DNA of 64,000 nt from Metaphire vulgaris (taxonomy: Eukaryota; Annelida; Clitellata; Crassiclitellata; Megascolecidae), in the NCBI GenBank assembly GCA_018105865.1, contig CM030852.1, positions 13,961,945 to 14,025,944 on the forward strand, in the 5' to 3' direction. Below, piece by piece: positions 30,644 to 57,150 of this stretch. Below the pieces are notes generated by a model. The model did not search any database, was not told where the DNA came from, and worked only from the letters and a program-made list of their open reading frames with translations. Made by a program: the position numbers and the translations under genes. Within the stretch, counting starts at the first letter, position 1. Each line of letters begins with the position of its first letter.

Positions 30644-31712
30644 TGATTCACCAATTTCTCGGTAAAATCTACGCAAAAACGGCGCAAGACTGCATGCACG
30701 AAAGGCAGTCGGTGTGTCTGCCTAGGCGACAACCGTGCAATGTTCTATGCTGGTGCCCTGCTAGCATAACCGGCACATCAGCAGGGTGCCAGAAAGGGAA
30801 GCAGGAATGCCAGAAATAGACATGACAGCAGATATTCAATAATATTCATGTTTTCGTTGAATACTAATTAATTATCTCAGCATGAAGATGACAATGATGA
30901 TGACGACAACGATGATGATGATTATGATGATTACTACAATAACGATGACTACAAAGATGACTACAATGATGATGATGATGGCGGTGGCGATGATGATGAT
31001 GGTGATGATGATGATAATGGTGGTGATGGCTATGATAATGAGATTTTATAGCACCATTGGCCATACTTAATTACAGTATTGAGACCCTGAAAGAATGAGA
31101 GCTATAAACCAAATCCTGAAATTTCAATTATATTGACATTACAATTATTTATAATTAATCTAATAAATAAAATTTCAGGACATTGGATGGTTGTGAAAAT
31201 TAATGTGACCCTAATATTTGGATCAGAAACAGGTTTCTGACAGAGAAGCAGGCACTGAATTAAATACAAATAAAATCAAATTAAAATATACCGTTACAAA
31301 CCAAAAACAGAAAAACAATATTCAGTCACAAATACCGAAATACAGACACAAATTCAAGGACTATTGCCACAGTAACCTATAGATATGAAAAATTCAGAAG
31401 AGTGATGAAACAAAATTATATCCACATTTTCTTGTGTCCCCATCTTCATTGCATCAAACCATACTAGAACAGTCAATATATTCTGCCTCATTTTTATTCT
31501 AGAGCGTTCGAAATGCCACGAAAAATGGTGAGCTATGTCAAACGACACTATACAAAGTCTTCCAGAAATCTATTCTCTGTTAAATGTATACAAAGTCGAT
31601 CGAGAGATAAGAGGGGTCTTAAGATAGCTAGTTTCTTGTATCACAGGTTTTGCAGACCACAAAAATATTATAAAAATGACACCATGTTTCACATTGGCCT
31701 GCTGAAGGACTG

Positions 31713-31941
31713 CAGGGGCGGAGCTAGGGTGTCCGGCGCCCGGGGACAAAATATACTGGTGGTGCCCCCTCAACTTGACTAAAATTCTAAGAAACCAAAA
31801 AAGGGCACCGCTCTCCCCATTTGTCGCCCTTTCCTCTACTTTGCGAATACCCTGACAAGCAAACTCCCTACCTTAAACCAATTTTGGCGCCCACTCACCA
31901 CCGCGCCCGTGGACATCTGTTCCCCCCTAGATCTGCCTCTG
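31713..31941. mobile_element. hAT-like MITE (CAGGGGCGGAGCTAGG)
   Basis: The ends CAGGGGCGGAGCTAGGG and CCCTAGATCTGCCTCTG are inverted repeats. The motif TGACAAGCAAACTCC is inside. The flanks do not show a convincing 8-bp repeat. Confidence 0.65.
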
Positions 31942-32351
31942 GACACAATCAAACCTACATAAATTCATAAATCTATTCAAACTGTGTGATGCAGAGTTGA
32001 TATTTATAAGCATGAGCAAAGGAACAGAGAAATGTGAATCAGAAACGTTGCAAATATGAGAAAAGAAGTGCGACACTGTAGCGTTTCCGTATACAATCCT
32101 AAAATCTTTTATTACAATTGAATACAATGTTAGGCAACAAAATGATAATTATGCACTGATTGCAGAATATCACCCCACACCCCCCACCTCACCCTCCAAG
32201 ACTCTAGAAAACCATTCTGTGACTTCAAAGTCTTGTGTTAATTAGTCACAGAATGCAAGCACAGAAATTACTTTTATAACAATGGCACCATGCTAACAAG
32301 CCACCCCCCCCAGTCCGACCCATGCATGAGATTGAACCACTGGGCTGCAAC

Positions 32352-32676
32352 CATTGGCGGTTCCACGTGGGGGATGAGTGGGGATGCATCCCCCCCTCCC
32401 CACCAGACTTCCGGACTTACTTTTTTGCCTGTGAAACCTATTTTTTGACAAAAGTCTAGTAAAACTACAGGGGGAAAACTGCGGCGACCTTTTTTTGCAT
32501 GTCAACCTATATTTTGCGGTAAAAAGTGTAGTAAAATTAGAAGAAAAAATTCCGTTTTGTAAGCCTTTTTTGGTAAAGTTTATTGATTTTTCCCTTTATT
32601 TTTTCATCCTTCCACCCCACCAACTTACTATGAATTCATCCCCCCCCCCAACCAAGAAATCCTGGAACCGCCACTG
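32352..32676. mobile_element. hAT-like MITE (CAGTGGCGGTTCCACG family), TSD GCTGCAAC
   Basis: CATTGGCGGTTCCACGTGGG to CCTGGAACCGCCACTG is flanked by identical GCTGCAAC (32344-32351 and 32677-32684). Confidence 0.92.
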
Positions 32677-33077
32677 GCTGCAACTCTGCCCATAACCAGG
32701 AAACAAAACCATTTCAATTTCTGACTATCTTGCTGTTCTGTAAGTAATGTTCATGCCTAAACTCGTCACATAAGAACAGATGTGAATCAACATTCTAATA
32801 TTGGTATAAAATATAACGCAGCAGTTTCAGTTACAACCAGAAACTTCAGAACTCATGACAACCCAACTGCAGTTGCCATGGCATCTGTTACCATGACACT
32901 TGCGAATTCATCACGACAATTACGAATTACCAGTACACTTATAAATTGACCATTATATATTCAGGAATTTACTATGAAACCAATGAATTTGCCAATACAT
33001 CAATTATTATGACATATCAGGGGAATATAGTCCACCACACCTCAAATTCTGGGAAGGCACTCTCCTGATCTCCAAAT

Positions 33078-33112
<35 letters not shown>

Positions 33113-33137
33113 ATGTATATAATGATGCACATAATGA

Positions 33138-33333
33138 TGTACAGTGGATCCCACTTAATCGCATATCACTTAATTGCATAACCCGCATAATTGCATAACA
33201 ACATAAAAACCCAAACCAGTGCTTTTGTGCGTACAATTAATTATCATACGTCCTGGCTATTTGCATAGCCCAGTTAATCGCATAAGCAAGGCTTGCACAG
33301 CACCTATGCAATTAAGCGGGTTTCACTCTATAA
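33138..33333. mobile_element. TA-flanked MITE (ACAGTGGATCCCACTTAATCG)
   Basis: The left TACAGTGGATCCCACTTAAT and the right end ATTAAGCGGGTTTCACTCTA are imperfect inverted repeats. The body has repeated TAATTGCATAA units. It resembles pogo/mariner MITEs. Confidence 0.65.
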
Positions 33334-33428
33334 ATATATTATATATTGATGTATTACTACAATGGCACTAAAGAAGTTTACTACTACTATTCTTATGGCT
33401 CAATCTAACATTAGATTGCCATGTATAC

Positions 33429-33464
<36 letters not shown>

Positions 33465-33473
33465 TAGGGTGCC

Positions 33474-35610
33474 CGCCAAACCAATGTAAAAATTTGAAGT
33501 TGAGAAATGTTAATGTGGTACCCCCTCAACTTGTTACCCCTTATAAGAGCAGCAACAGTGCAAAATTTCAGCTCTTTATGATAACATTTACTGGTTGCTC
33601 AACATGTTGAAAGTTTAGTGAAAAATGCCATTTATATTTTCTAAAACTTGCTTGTTGTGCAACTTTTATTGCTCAATGCCAAATGTCATTGGCATCTGCT
33701 ATATCTATTTGAATATTTTAAAAGCATATGAATATTCTATGATTACCATTTTTGTTTTTTACAGACAACATTTAGAATAATTATAATTATTAACTGTCAA
33801 ATTAGCACTGCCACCGGTTAATACTAATAAGCATTAAACTGTAACAAGCGTGCTTTGTTATATGCAATTAATTAATTATTTAGCAAATTAGCATGTCTTT
33901 GTTACCAACAACCAGTGTGTACAGTACTGTTTTATGTCACTTATGGTTAATAATATGGGTAATAGTACAAATTTCAGGTTATGTATAAATTGTGTGGTGC
34001 AGCTATTATAGCAAGCATATTCTTGGCAAAATATTGTTGTAATATTAGATGAAATTATGGAACGCATATCACATTTTATATCAGCATGTAATCTGCTTAA
34101 AGTAATTAGAATAGCTTGACTACAGTTTCGTGAACAGATGGCAAATGATGGCAATTTTGATCCATCCTTAACTTCAGTAGTACACTGGGATGGCAAGATG
34201 TTGCCAGATACTGTAGGCTGTGAACAAGTTGATAGGCTGCCAATCTTGGTATCAAGTTTTCAAGTGGAGCAGGTACTTAGTTTTCCAAGCCCACCTATAT
34301 GTACCAGCGCAATGCAGTTGTACAACAATGATTACAGAATGGGCATTCAAAGTCACGTGAAAGACATATGCTTTGACAGCTTTGAATACTGGCATGCAAT
34401 GGAGTTTTTCATGATAGAGACCATGCTTTACTAGAACCTTTTGCATCTGGTATGCCAACTTCATGTGCATGAAGTAGTAGTTGGTGGTGTTTTTACAGAC
34501 TGTTGTGACCGATCATCTCTGGTCCAGATATTGGCTTATTTATTTATTTATGGTACCCAGATCTTCGCATACTGGACGGTCAAGCTGCTGAACTGTGCAA
34601 AAGTGCGGATGTTTATAGAACAGCTCAAACACGTGAAGAAACTGCAGTGAAGGAGATGAGCCTTTTTGGATGCCTGTTGTACGCAAAAACCTGGACATTA
34701 TGTCCAAGACCAACAACTGTTCCTGCCAATGACCGGAACTTTTGTAAAGATAGCAAAATACTATGTGGCTTTGAACAAGGGCATTTCAGTATTCTGCAGA
34801 TCAGCATACATATATGGTACCTGAGTGAGGAAGTAATAGCCTTTGCAGTTTTTGGCGACATTGCAGACAGCCATTATTAAAACGAAAGATGAGCAATGCA
34901 CTTAGTAGACAGAAACACCTAAAGGAAATTCAGTTCAAGCCCAGTACCATTTCTGAAAAGGAGCTCAGCGGCTTTGTCATAAACAATACTAAGTCTTTAA
35001 TGCTCTTGGCCTGAACGCTGATTTCCTCACAAACCCACAGATCAAGACAGCTAGTAAAACCGTGATGAATTTCAGGTAACCAAAAATATCTCAACAGTTT
35101 GGCAGTTGTAAATTACAGGACAGAGTGAGCTTTCAAACTGATACAGGACTTTCACAACTATACAGTATTATACAAATAAAGAACAGAAAAGTATCTTATA
35201 TCAAAACACAGACCAAAGTATCCAGAAGCAAGAAAGTCGCTGTTTGTCGGTGCCAATGTTGATGTTCCACAGACCGCACTAGAGACCTGAGACGCACTAG
35301 GCTTAATAGAATGGCAATTGATAATTTTCTTGGAGGCAATTGAACCTTCTAGTTCTTGAGAATATTTACAACAACTTAATTGTTAACCTGGTGCCTCACA
35401 GTATTAAAAGTATGCATTTAACTGTCGAAGAACTTATATGGAATTTCCACGTGTAAAAATTTTCATCTATTTAGAAATCTGACAACTTGAGAGCAGTTGA
35501 GCAACCATTAAATTTGATTTTAAAAATCTGAAAAAATTACAGAGAACTTACTTCACAGCACATAACAAAATGGGAGGGTACCACAGTAGAAATTATGAAC
35601 TTCAGTTTTG

Positions 35611-35615
<5 letters not shown>
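33474..35615 (+). mobile_element. Decayed TIR DNA transposon with transposon-protein remains
   Basis: Imperfect inverted repeats of about 45 bp bound the element. On the left is TTGAAGTTGAGAAATG...TGTGGTACCCCCTCA (about 33495-33535); on the right, about 35570-35612, the inverse of CTGAAGTTCATAATTT...TGTGGTACCCTCCCA. (TA)n flanks both sides. A broken reading frame lies between. The protein pieces resemble transposon-encoded proteins common in aphids, hydra and marine invertebrates. I cannot name the superfamily with confidence. Confidence 0.75.
34138..35060 (+). pseudogene. Broken transposon protein
   Basis: Consecutive pieces on the plus strand in shifting frames: VVHWDGKMLPDTVGCEQVDR and LPILVSSFQVEQVL; then ICFDSFEYWHAMEF; then LVCQLHVHEVVVGGVFTDC; then HIWYLSEEVIAFAVFGD; then KHLKEIQFKPSTISEKELSG. 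The order matches a family whose proteins contain WDGK.LPD, LACRHHI.E and YLSEE. Stops and frame changes show it is dead. Confidence 0.75.
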
Positions 35616-35651
<36 letters not shown>

Positions 35652-37030
35652 TATATATATATGTATATATATATATGTATATATAAGTGGCAATTCCAAA
35701 CTTGTTTGCTTTTTGCTAGGCGTTCAGATATGTGCAAACAGAATTCCAAAATTCCTCAACAGTAAATGAAAAAGTTCAGTAACAGAATCTAAGTGATGAA
35801 TTTAACTCAATGACAGAAGTGCTAGATAACAAGTAGGTGGGTTGTCGATAAAGGCGTAACTCAACAGTACGGGATCGGGCACTAAATTGGTGGACAGGTA
35901 CCCGTAAAACATGATGAATGTTATGTCACACCATATCATGTCACACCATTATGTCACACACCCCTCGTTGCTGACAGAATCATTAGTTGCAGTGACCGGA
36001 GGGGGTGTGGCTATTTAGTTGAGCATAGAGATCTGAGTTCATGATGGAGATTTTGCCAATTACAGGTACCCGGGTACCCCAAAAAATTGGATGGGTACTC
36101 AAGCAGCTTTAAAAGAGAAATGGACAGCAATAGTTGTGGAATCTTTGCAAGGCTATTAATCTGTGCAAGAAGACAACTTTACATACCTGATTCTTATTTT
36201 ATTTTCTCATTAACATCCAAAATAAACATATATCAATATGAAGCAAAGAAGAAGAAGAAAACTTGACTAACAATTAACACTTAACTAATTCATTGACATA
36301 AATTGTTTATTGAAATGAAGTGAGTTGTTAAGCCAGCTACAGGATTCTGCAAAGACTTGTGTCTCCTGTCTACCAATATTTCAGAGCTTCAATACAAATC
36401 CTGTCTACTACAGTTACTGGACATTAACTTAATCAAGAGAACGGACAAAGGCTTTTAACAAAATCAAACGACTAATACACATAAAATATGGTAATATGTA
36501 CTCGCATGCTATTTACCGCTAATACAAGCTAAGACAATGCAAGCATTTCTCAAGTCAAATACTCGTGGTCCTGACAACACCCACCTCGTGAATAAATCAA
36601 CAACGAGAGAAGAATTGAAGCTGTAAAGAAAGTCATGTTAATTCACCATTTGATAATACAATTTAAGACACAAAGCAGTTGACCATTAAGTCTTAGCAAA
36701 AAGTCTGAATCTGATTAAAATCGACAACTCTTCCATTTCAGTTAACGTAAGCCACATTTTGTATCAGTGACAAGGTGTCATGCATCGTAAAGTGGCGATA
36801 TAGAAGTCGATTATTACACTGGACACGCCGTGCATCATGAAGTTGAGCTACAGAAGTCGAGAACTGCACTTGGTAACGCTGTGTATCACACGGTGACGCT
36901 ATAGAAGCCAACAATTACATGCATAGTGAAATGCGGCGCTATAGAAGTCGAACATTGCACTGGAATCATGGTGCATTTGGATCATTCAACCAACGAAAGG
37001 GAAAATTTTTCGACGAACAACCAAACTCAC
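35616..37030. other. Intergenic DNA between decayed transposon and possible neurabin first exon
   Basis: A (TA)n tract (35616-35686) borders the transposon. At 36777-36973 four degenerate ~50-bp units share GTGCATCRTGAAGTGGCGCT and ATAGAAGTCGA, tandem copies of the SINE tail motif. I see nothing coding. Confidence 0.6.
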
Positions 37031-37260
37031 CGATCGTCGAAAGCACCGAAAATCCGACCAACTGCGCGTCTAATGGTCAGCATGGTCGACCATCGTCGAC
37101 CATTTACAACCATTGCCTCCATCCATTGTCCATAGCTCCGACGAACATCATCACCACCGCCGCCTCCGTCGCCGTCAGCGTCATCATCACCATCATCACC
37201 GCCTGCAGGTTTAAAGAGCCGCTGCTCGGAAATCCAGTAGACTGCCACCGCTTAAAACTA
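37031..37260 (-). other. Possible first exon or promoter region of the neurabin gene (strong donor at 37030)
   Basis: This ~230-bp GC-rich stretch is isolated in AT-rich DNA. On the minus strand it ends GACGATCG|GTGAGTTTGG, a strong donor. An open frame reads MEAMVVNGRRWSTMLTIRRA up to the donor and leaves in phase 2, which does not fit the 21778 acceptor directly. It could be an untranslated exon of the neurabin gene, or chance. Confidence 0.3.
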
Positions 37261-37869
37261 CTCAGATTCTAGGAGATAGAGAAAACGAGTTCTCATGGTG
37301 AAACTACTTTGGAAATCTCAAGATAATGTCAGTTTTTTCAAGCCTCGAAACAGGAGTTCTACAATAATGCGATCAAATCACCGGTCTTTACTGATCCCAA
37401 TTAGACCACATTTTAGCAGTTATAGATAGCATCGCCAGTGGCGGATCGATGATTTTGGATCAAGGTAGGTTTACCAGACGTCCCTAAATGATAAGAACAG
37501 TACTTATTCCAAAAGTCCATTTCAAACTAAACTACTGCAATTCCCTCTACTATCATCATCATCAGTGTTTCTGTCTCTCGACAGGTCCAGGTATCCCTCT
37601 ACTATGACTTTCCAAAATCCTCCACCCCAGCAAATTACAATCAATTCAAAACGCACTAGCCCGAGCAGTAAGGGGCTGTCCATTAATTACGTCAACAAAA
37701 AGAGAGGGCTTGAAAAATTTTGACACTTGTTGACAGGAGAGGGTAAAGATACAGTATATTGATGTAAACAATTTCATGCTTTATAATAAATTTAATAAAT
37801 CGAACAAATTGTTTTCATAAATCTATTTTAGCACAAAAGTCAGCCGCATAAAATATTGTTGGCTTGTAA

Positions 37870-38045
37870 AAGTGGCGGTTCCAGGATTTGGCAAGTGGGG
37901 GGCCGTTAGGGTGGCAACTTCTAATCATGGGGGCCAACCATTTGTTGTTTAATGTATGTAGCATTAAGGATAGGGTCCCAACACGGGGGCCACTGGAGGT
38001 GCTAGGCACTCAATAGTGGGCACGGGCTCCCCGGACCCCCCTCCG
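37870..38045. mobile_element. hAT-like MITE, inverted relative of 41339-41532
   Basis: AGTGGCGGTTCCAGGATTTG, the ATGGGGGCCAACCATTTGTT body and the CAATAGTGGGCACGGGC end match the reverse complement of 41339-41532. I found no clear target duplication. Confidence 0.7.
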
Positions 38046-38948
38046 GTGCAGTGTTTAATCTAGGCCGTTTCCGGGGGAAATTGCCCTTTCCCCTCCGGAA
38101 ATTTCAAATTCCCGCCGGAAATTTTGGCATACTACATGGACTAACAGCAGCTCCCTAGCAGAATCCCCCCGGCTTTGTCAATCCCCCACCCGACTTTTTC
38201 AGTTTCCCCGTTTCTCTCACTCCAGCATCGATCCCAATCGATAGAGTGATTATTGTGCACCGCACGATTTTGCTATAGAGCCTTAAGTGCGATAACCCCT
38301 ACATTACGAAGAAATGAGTGCCTAGGCTGTAGGCATATTCAAGCACAATTTTTCCAGTTTATTAATTGTTTTTAGCATGACTTTGCGACCATAATCGACG
38401 TTTCCCTCGCTCCAGCTTCGATCCCAAAAGATAAAGCGATCATTGTGCACCGCACGATTATGCTATAGAGCCTTTTCGACAAATTGTTTATTAATTGTTT
38501 TCCAGTTCATTTATTGATGTTAGCATGACTTTGCGACCATAATCGACGTTTCCTTCACTCCAGCTTCGATCCCAAAAGATAAAGCGATCATTGTGCACCG
38601 CACGATTCTGCTATAGAGCCTTAAGCGCGATATATACCCTTACATTGCGAAGAAATTAGTGCCTAGGCTGTAGGCATATTCAAGTACAAGTTAACTTTTC
38701 CAGTTTATTAATTGTTTTTAGCGTGACCTTGAGACCTTACTAGACGTTTCCCGCACTCCAGCATCGATCGCCAACTCACGTACTATGGATCGCTTTCAAA
38801 AAAATACACAGATGTACGAATCAATTGGAGTTTTAATTACAAATGATAACTCTAAATAAATATTTTTCATTCACGCAGTTAAAATTTCTACCCTCAAGTC
38901 AACGCACTGTACAACGCTAAGTAAGTTCTGTACAACGCTAAGTAAGTT

Positions 38949-39140
38949 CAGTGTTTATTCTAGGCCTGTTTTTTTTTTGGGGGGGGGGATTTCCCTCCTA
39001 AAGTTTGAAAATTCCCCCTCCAAAATTTCTATATGTTGCGTCAAGTTTTTTGGGCAGACAAACCATATCCCCCCAAACATGTATCCCCCAAACATTAAAA
39101 CTCCCCCTCCCCAATGTCAAGGTGGCTAGAATAAACACTG
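38949..39140. mobile_element. hAT-like MITE (CAGTGTTTATTCTAG family), TSD AGTAAGTT
   Basis: CAGTGTTTATTCTAGGCCTG to GGTGGCTAGAATAAACACTG is flanked by identical AGTAAGTT (38941-38948 and 39141-39148). Confidence 0.92.
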
Positions 39141-39299
39141 AGTAAGTTAGTCTTTTAACATGTTTTTGCCATCGAATTATCGAGAATACAGTGTACTACG
39201 GAGAATAGGTCTAGAGACGAACGTTGAAATATGGATTCATTCGCCAATATTTCTGCTTTCAATTAGGGGCTGTCCATAAGTTACGCCACGCTATTTTTT

Positions 39300-39440
39300 G
39301 ACAAGATGGCAGAGTGGGTTACGTGCTGGAGCGTCAGGCTGACGGAGCGGGTTCAAGCCCCGTTAATGCCCCTAGTGGCTTTCACACAGACAGTAATGCC
39401 TTCTAAGCCACTTTAAATCATGCTAAGTTTACCCCATCCC
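39300..39440 (+). mobile_element. tRNA-derived SINE
   Basis: GATGGCAGAGTGGGTTACG supplies a tRNA A-box (TGGCAGAGTGG), and GGGTTCAAGCCCC supplies a B-box about 40 bases later. The body that follows, GTGGCTTTCACACAGA and AAGCCACTTTAAATCATG, is shared with other copies. It is not a functional tRNA because the acceptor stem does not close. Confidence 0.7.
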
Positions 39441-39787
39441 CTTTGTCGCAACCTGTCACAAATATCGGTATCCCATTGAAATACGTCACAAATATCAAAC
39501 CCGTTAAAGTTTCGTCCACAAATTACGTCACACAGCGAAACAACTTCCGGCATATTATGACGAATAAGGTTATGATTGGGATTTAAATTCCATGCACCTG
39601 GCATAATATAATTACTATAGGCTACACCATTGACATCTTCTGCTATAGGCCTAGAATACATCCATTAGAAGAGAAAATAAACTATCACCGTATATTAATT
39701 TTCAGGTTTCATACGTTGGCCTACTAAAAGCGTGATCTTTATCCCTCTTATGTCAAACTGTCCCACTTTATAATACAAATAATACAA

Positions 39788-39788
39788 A

Positions 39789-39861
<73 letters not shown>

Positions 39862-39874
39862 GCTCTACTACTAC

Positions 39875-39908
<34 letters not shown>

Positions 39909-39930
39909 GCTACTACTACTACTACTGCTG

Positions 39931-39978
<48 letters not shown>

Positions 39979-39982
39979 ATAC

Positions 39983-40026
<44 letters not shown>

Positions 40027-40030
40027 TAAT
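39788..40030. repeat. (ACT)n(AAT)n microsatellite
   Basis: About 190 bp of ACT units followed by AAT units, ending at the TIR element at 40034. Confidence 0.95.
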
Positions 40031-40033
40031 AAT

Positions 40034-40493
40034 TAGAGCTGTACCGATTAATCGGCAACATTCATAATCGGACCGATTATTAGGACAATCGGAACAATCG
40101 GTAATCGGGTACCTGTGCCGATACCGATTAATCGGTAACACTTGTTTTCTTGCCGATTATTAGGATAATTGGAACAATCGGTTATAAATTACAATGTGAA
40201 CATGGAAATTCACAATTTGACATAATAAGTATTGATAACAAAATCATTATTCATTAATTATCAAGCACACATTATGCATTGAGTATCTTGGCAAACCTCG
40301 AATTGAACCTGCATACGGAGGGCATGTGCATTTACGCTACACCTTTATGGCAAATTTGATTGCATGATCGTTAAAAACGCCCGATGTTTATAGTTCGACA
40401 GATAATCGGTATCGGCAAAACAATCGGTTGTCTAACAATCGGAACAATCGGTAATCGGAACAATCGGCAAAACGTGCAATCGGTACAGCTCTA
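40034..40493. mobile_element. TIR element TAGAGCTGTACCGATT inside an AAT microsatellite
   Basis: Inverted ends TAGAGCTGTACCGATTAATC and CAATCGGTACAGCTCTA bound a body rich in repeated AATCGG units. The flanking ATAATAAT is repeated on both sides, but this lies in an (AAT)n run and is weak evidence. The ends resemble hAT termini known in animals. Confidence 0.75.
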
Positions 40494-40502
40494 ATAATAA
40501 TA

Positions 40503-40596
<94 letters not shown>

Positions 40597-40612
40597 TTAA
40601 TAAAAATAATAA
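40494..40612. repeat. (AAT)n microsatellite
   Basis: About 38 AAT units on the other side of the TIR element at 40034-40493. They are probably the same original run split by that insertion. Confidence 0.95.
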
Positions 40613-40738
40613 TAGAAAGACATCCATCCTTTCCTACAACGAATATCCGTGACACTCCAGCGATTTAACGCTGTCGCCTTCCGCGTAACTTTCACATAGG
40701 CTTAATAATAATAATAATATTCAATTTTGATAACTTTA

Positions 40739-40739
<1 letters not shown>

Positions 40740-40788
<49 letters not shown>

Positions 40789-40890
40789 CTACTATTATGT
40801 GATTTAAAGTGGTTTAGGAGGCTAAGTAAGCCTGTGTGAAAACCACTGTTGTAACTCTCCACATTCAATAACCTAGTTTTCCGAAACCGC
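40740..40890 (-). mobile_element. SINE body copy with (ATT)n tail
   Basis: The GTGATTTAAAGTGGTTTAGG and AGGCTAAGTAAGCCTGTGTG blocks (plus sense) follow an AT-trinucleotide run. They match 12617-12830 almost base for base over about 80 bp. Confidence 0.7.
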
Positions 40891-41011
40891 TGCCCCCCCA
40901 TCGAGCGTGAGGTAATTTATGGACGTCATAAAGTTGATTACTGTACTATAATCAACTTGAATAATAATAATAATCATTAATTCGTGTATTTTCGAGCGCG
41001 ACGGACTGGAA

Positions 41012-55399
<14,388 letters not shown>

Positions 55400-56015
55400 C
55401 TACAGAAATAAGTACAAAAAAGAAGCGGTTTCAGTTTCGACGACGACGACGGCGCTCGATTTCCGAATGTGCTGCGCGGTCGTTGGGTTGGTTGCGTCTG
55501 TATGTTTCTTCGTGGACGCGTCCGTATCATCGAAGGCGACTGGCGTGTCTGTCGGTCCGGACCTTTAACGGGCGTTGAAGTCAATCAAACGGCGGCCAAG
55601 AAGGCAGCGAAGCAGTCCCGTCTGGCCAATGGACGACTGAACGGGCGTCTTACGCTGAGCAGCGAGGCACGCGATTGGCCAAGGTGGTCTCGGGTCTGTC
55701 TAGCAACGCTCTTGCGTCGAAGAAGAAGAAGAAGAAGAAGATGCTCAGGCAACATCAGCAGCCGACTGACTGACTGACTAACGGCCACGCATCGCTTCAT
55801 GAGCGCCACGGTCCGTTGAATTGGGCGGAAAGATAGCAACGGAAGATATACAGTAATCGCTCTTAATTAATTCACAAGATCTGCTGTACATTGTCGTATG
55901 ACGATTGCAAATTCTACAGTGAAAACAGTGTATTGTCACGCCTTTTTAATCTTCTTTCAAGTTTCACACTCTATACTGTAGTATTCCCAATACTAGTTTA
56001 GTTCTGGTACTTCTT

Positions 56016-56176
56016 CAGGGGCGTAGCTAGGAATTTTATTTGGACGGGAAGGGTATAATGCGATTTGGAGGATATAAATCTTTAAAACTTTGACATCTTA
56101 AAAAACACATTAAAAGTTTTAAGGTAGCCCGATTTGGGAGGATATATACGATATACTCCCCATCGCTACGCCCCTG
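56016..56176. mobile_element. hAT-like MITE (GGGGCGTAGCCAGG family), TSD TACTTCTT
   Basis: CAGGGGCGTAGCTAGGAATT to CATCGCTACGCCCCTG is flanked by identical TACTTCTT (56008-56015 and 56177-56184). It is the same family as 46313 and 61218. Confidence 0.9.
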
Positions 56177-57150
56177 TACTTCTTAGGCATTTCTTCTTAT
56201 GCATTTCTTCTTCTTCTTCTTCTTCTTCTTCTTCTTCTTCTTCTTCTTCTTCTCTCTTCTTCTTAGGACTTATTCTCCATAGGTAGGCCTACTTCTTCCA
56301 GAACCTCATTAACCATATTGCATATGTTTCAATTGCAGCGAACCTGCCCATAAATCATTGATTGAGTGGCCTACTAGGTTTCTACTGTTGCCAATACTGG
56401 CAGTTTAAATGATCCGGGTCGATGGAAAATGGTACTAAAATGTATGAAACCGGTAAATCTAGTTAGCACAGACGTCCCAGGACAACGGTAACACCAAAAT
56501 AGTATTTGAGGATCGAAATCAGTGGAACGGGAATAGTAAAATGTTCCTCATGTTGAATGAGTCACGCAAATAAGTTAATGACCGCACGAAACTTCCCCTT
56601 TGCTATGCATAGCTAATAGAGAGGACCAGTTGGGGTGGGTGGGGTGGGGAGTCAGTAGGCAGTGATCAGGAATCCCCTTCTTATCCCCCAACAACCAGGG
56701 ACGTCATTTGAGGGGGTAGGAGTCGTTGCTCCCCCCTGATTTTTAGGGGTAACATTTTTCTAGAATTGTTGTGCTTTTAAATTCGTTGTGTTCTCAGTTG
56801 CGTTTATAATTTTATTACAATCACTGGTATGTACTATGCAGTATCGTATGCAGCATGAACTATGGACTAAACCAATTTACATACTGCAGAGGTATTTTAA
56901 AAAATACTGTCTGCCTTGCAGTCGAAAGTCTTGCCCCCCGGAAAACAATGAAATGGCGGCCCTGAATAAGAGCGCTATACAAATGTCCTGTAATGTTACG
57001 TACGTTACATGCATATAGTCAACATTAAGTAAGTAAGTAAAATCGAAATTTCTGTAGCGCTGCCCGAAAGCTTGGCGCAGTGCACCAGCTTATTCACGAG
57101 CGCTCATTTTGGGTCAAAATCCTAAACGACAGGTCCTCGCTATCCGTATC

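Larger units (their letters stand above)
28632..31712. other. Intergenic DNA: long (AGT)n and (GAT)n tracts, possible untranslated exon end at 29104
   Basis: The (AGT)n tract 29664-30010 and the (GAT)n tract 30884-31045 dominate, with a 13-bp tandem repeat (GCAGGTGCTATTA, four times) at 29466-29520. On the minus strand ATCCAAG|GTGAAT at about 29104 is a possible splice donor that could belong to an untranslated neurabin exon. Support is weak. Confidence 0.5.
37261..39299. other. Intergenic DNA with an internal ~300-bp duplication
   Basis: Besides the MITEs listed separately, the segment at 38215-38345 (CACTCCAGCATCGATCCCAA, ATTGTGCACCGCACGATT, TATAGAGCCTTAAGCGCGAT) recurs at 38400-38490 and 38545-38690. 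That makes a tandem repeat of about 150-310 bp. No coding sequence is recognised. Confidence 0.6.

Noticed and set aside
39304..39371. Functional tRNA gene
   Set aside because: A and B boxes are present, but no closed acceptor stem or clear anticodon arm, and the body continues into a SINE.
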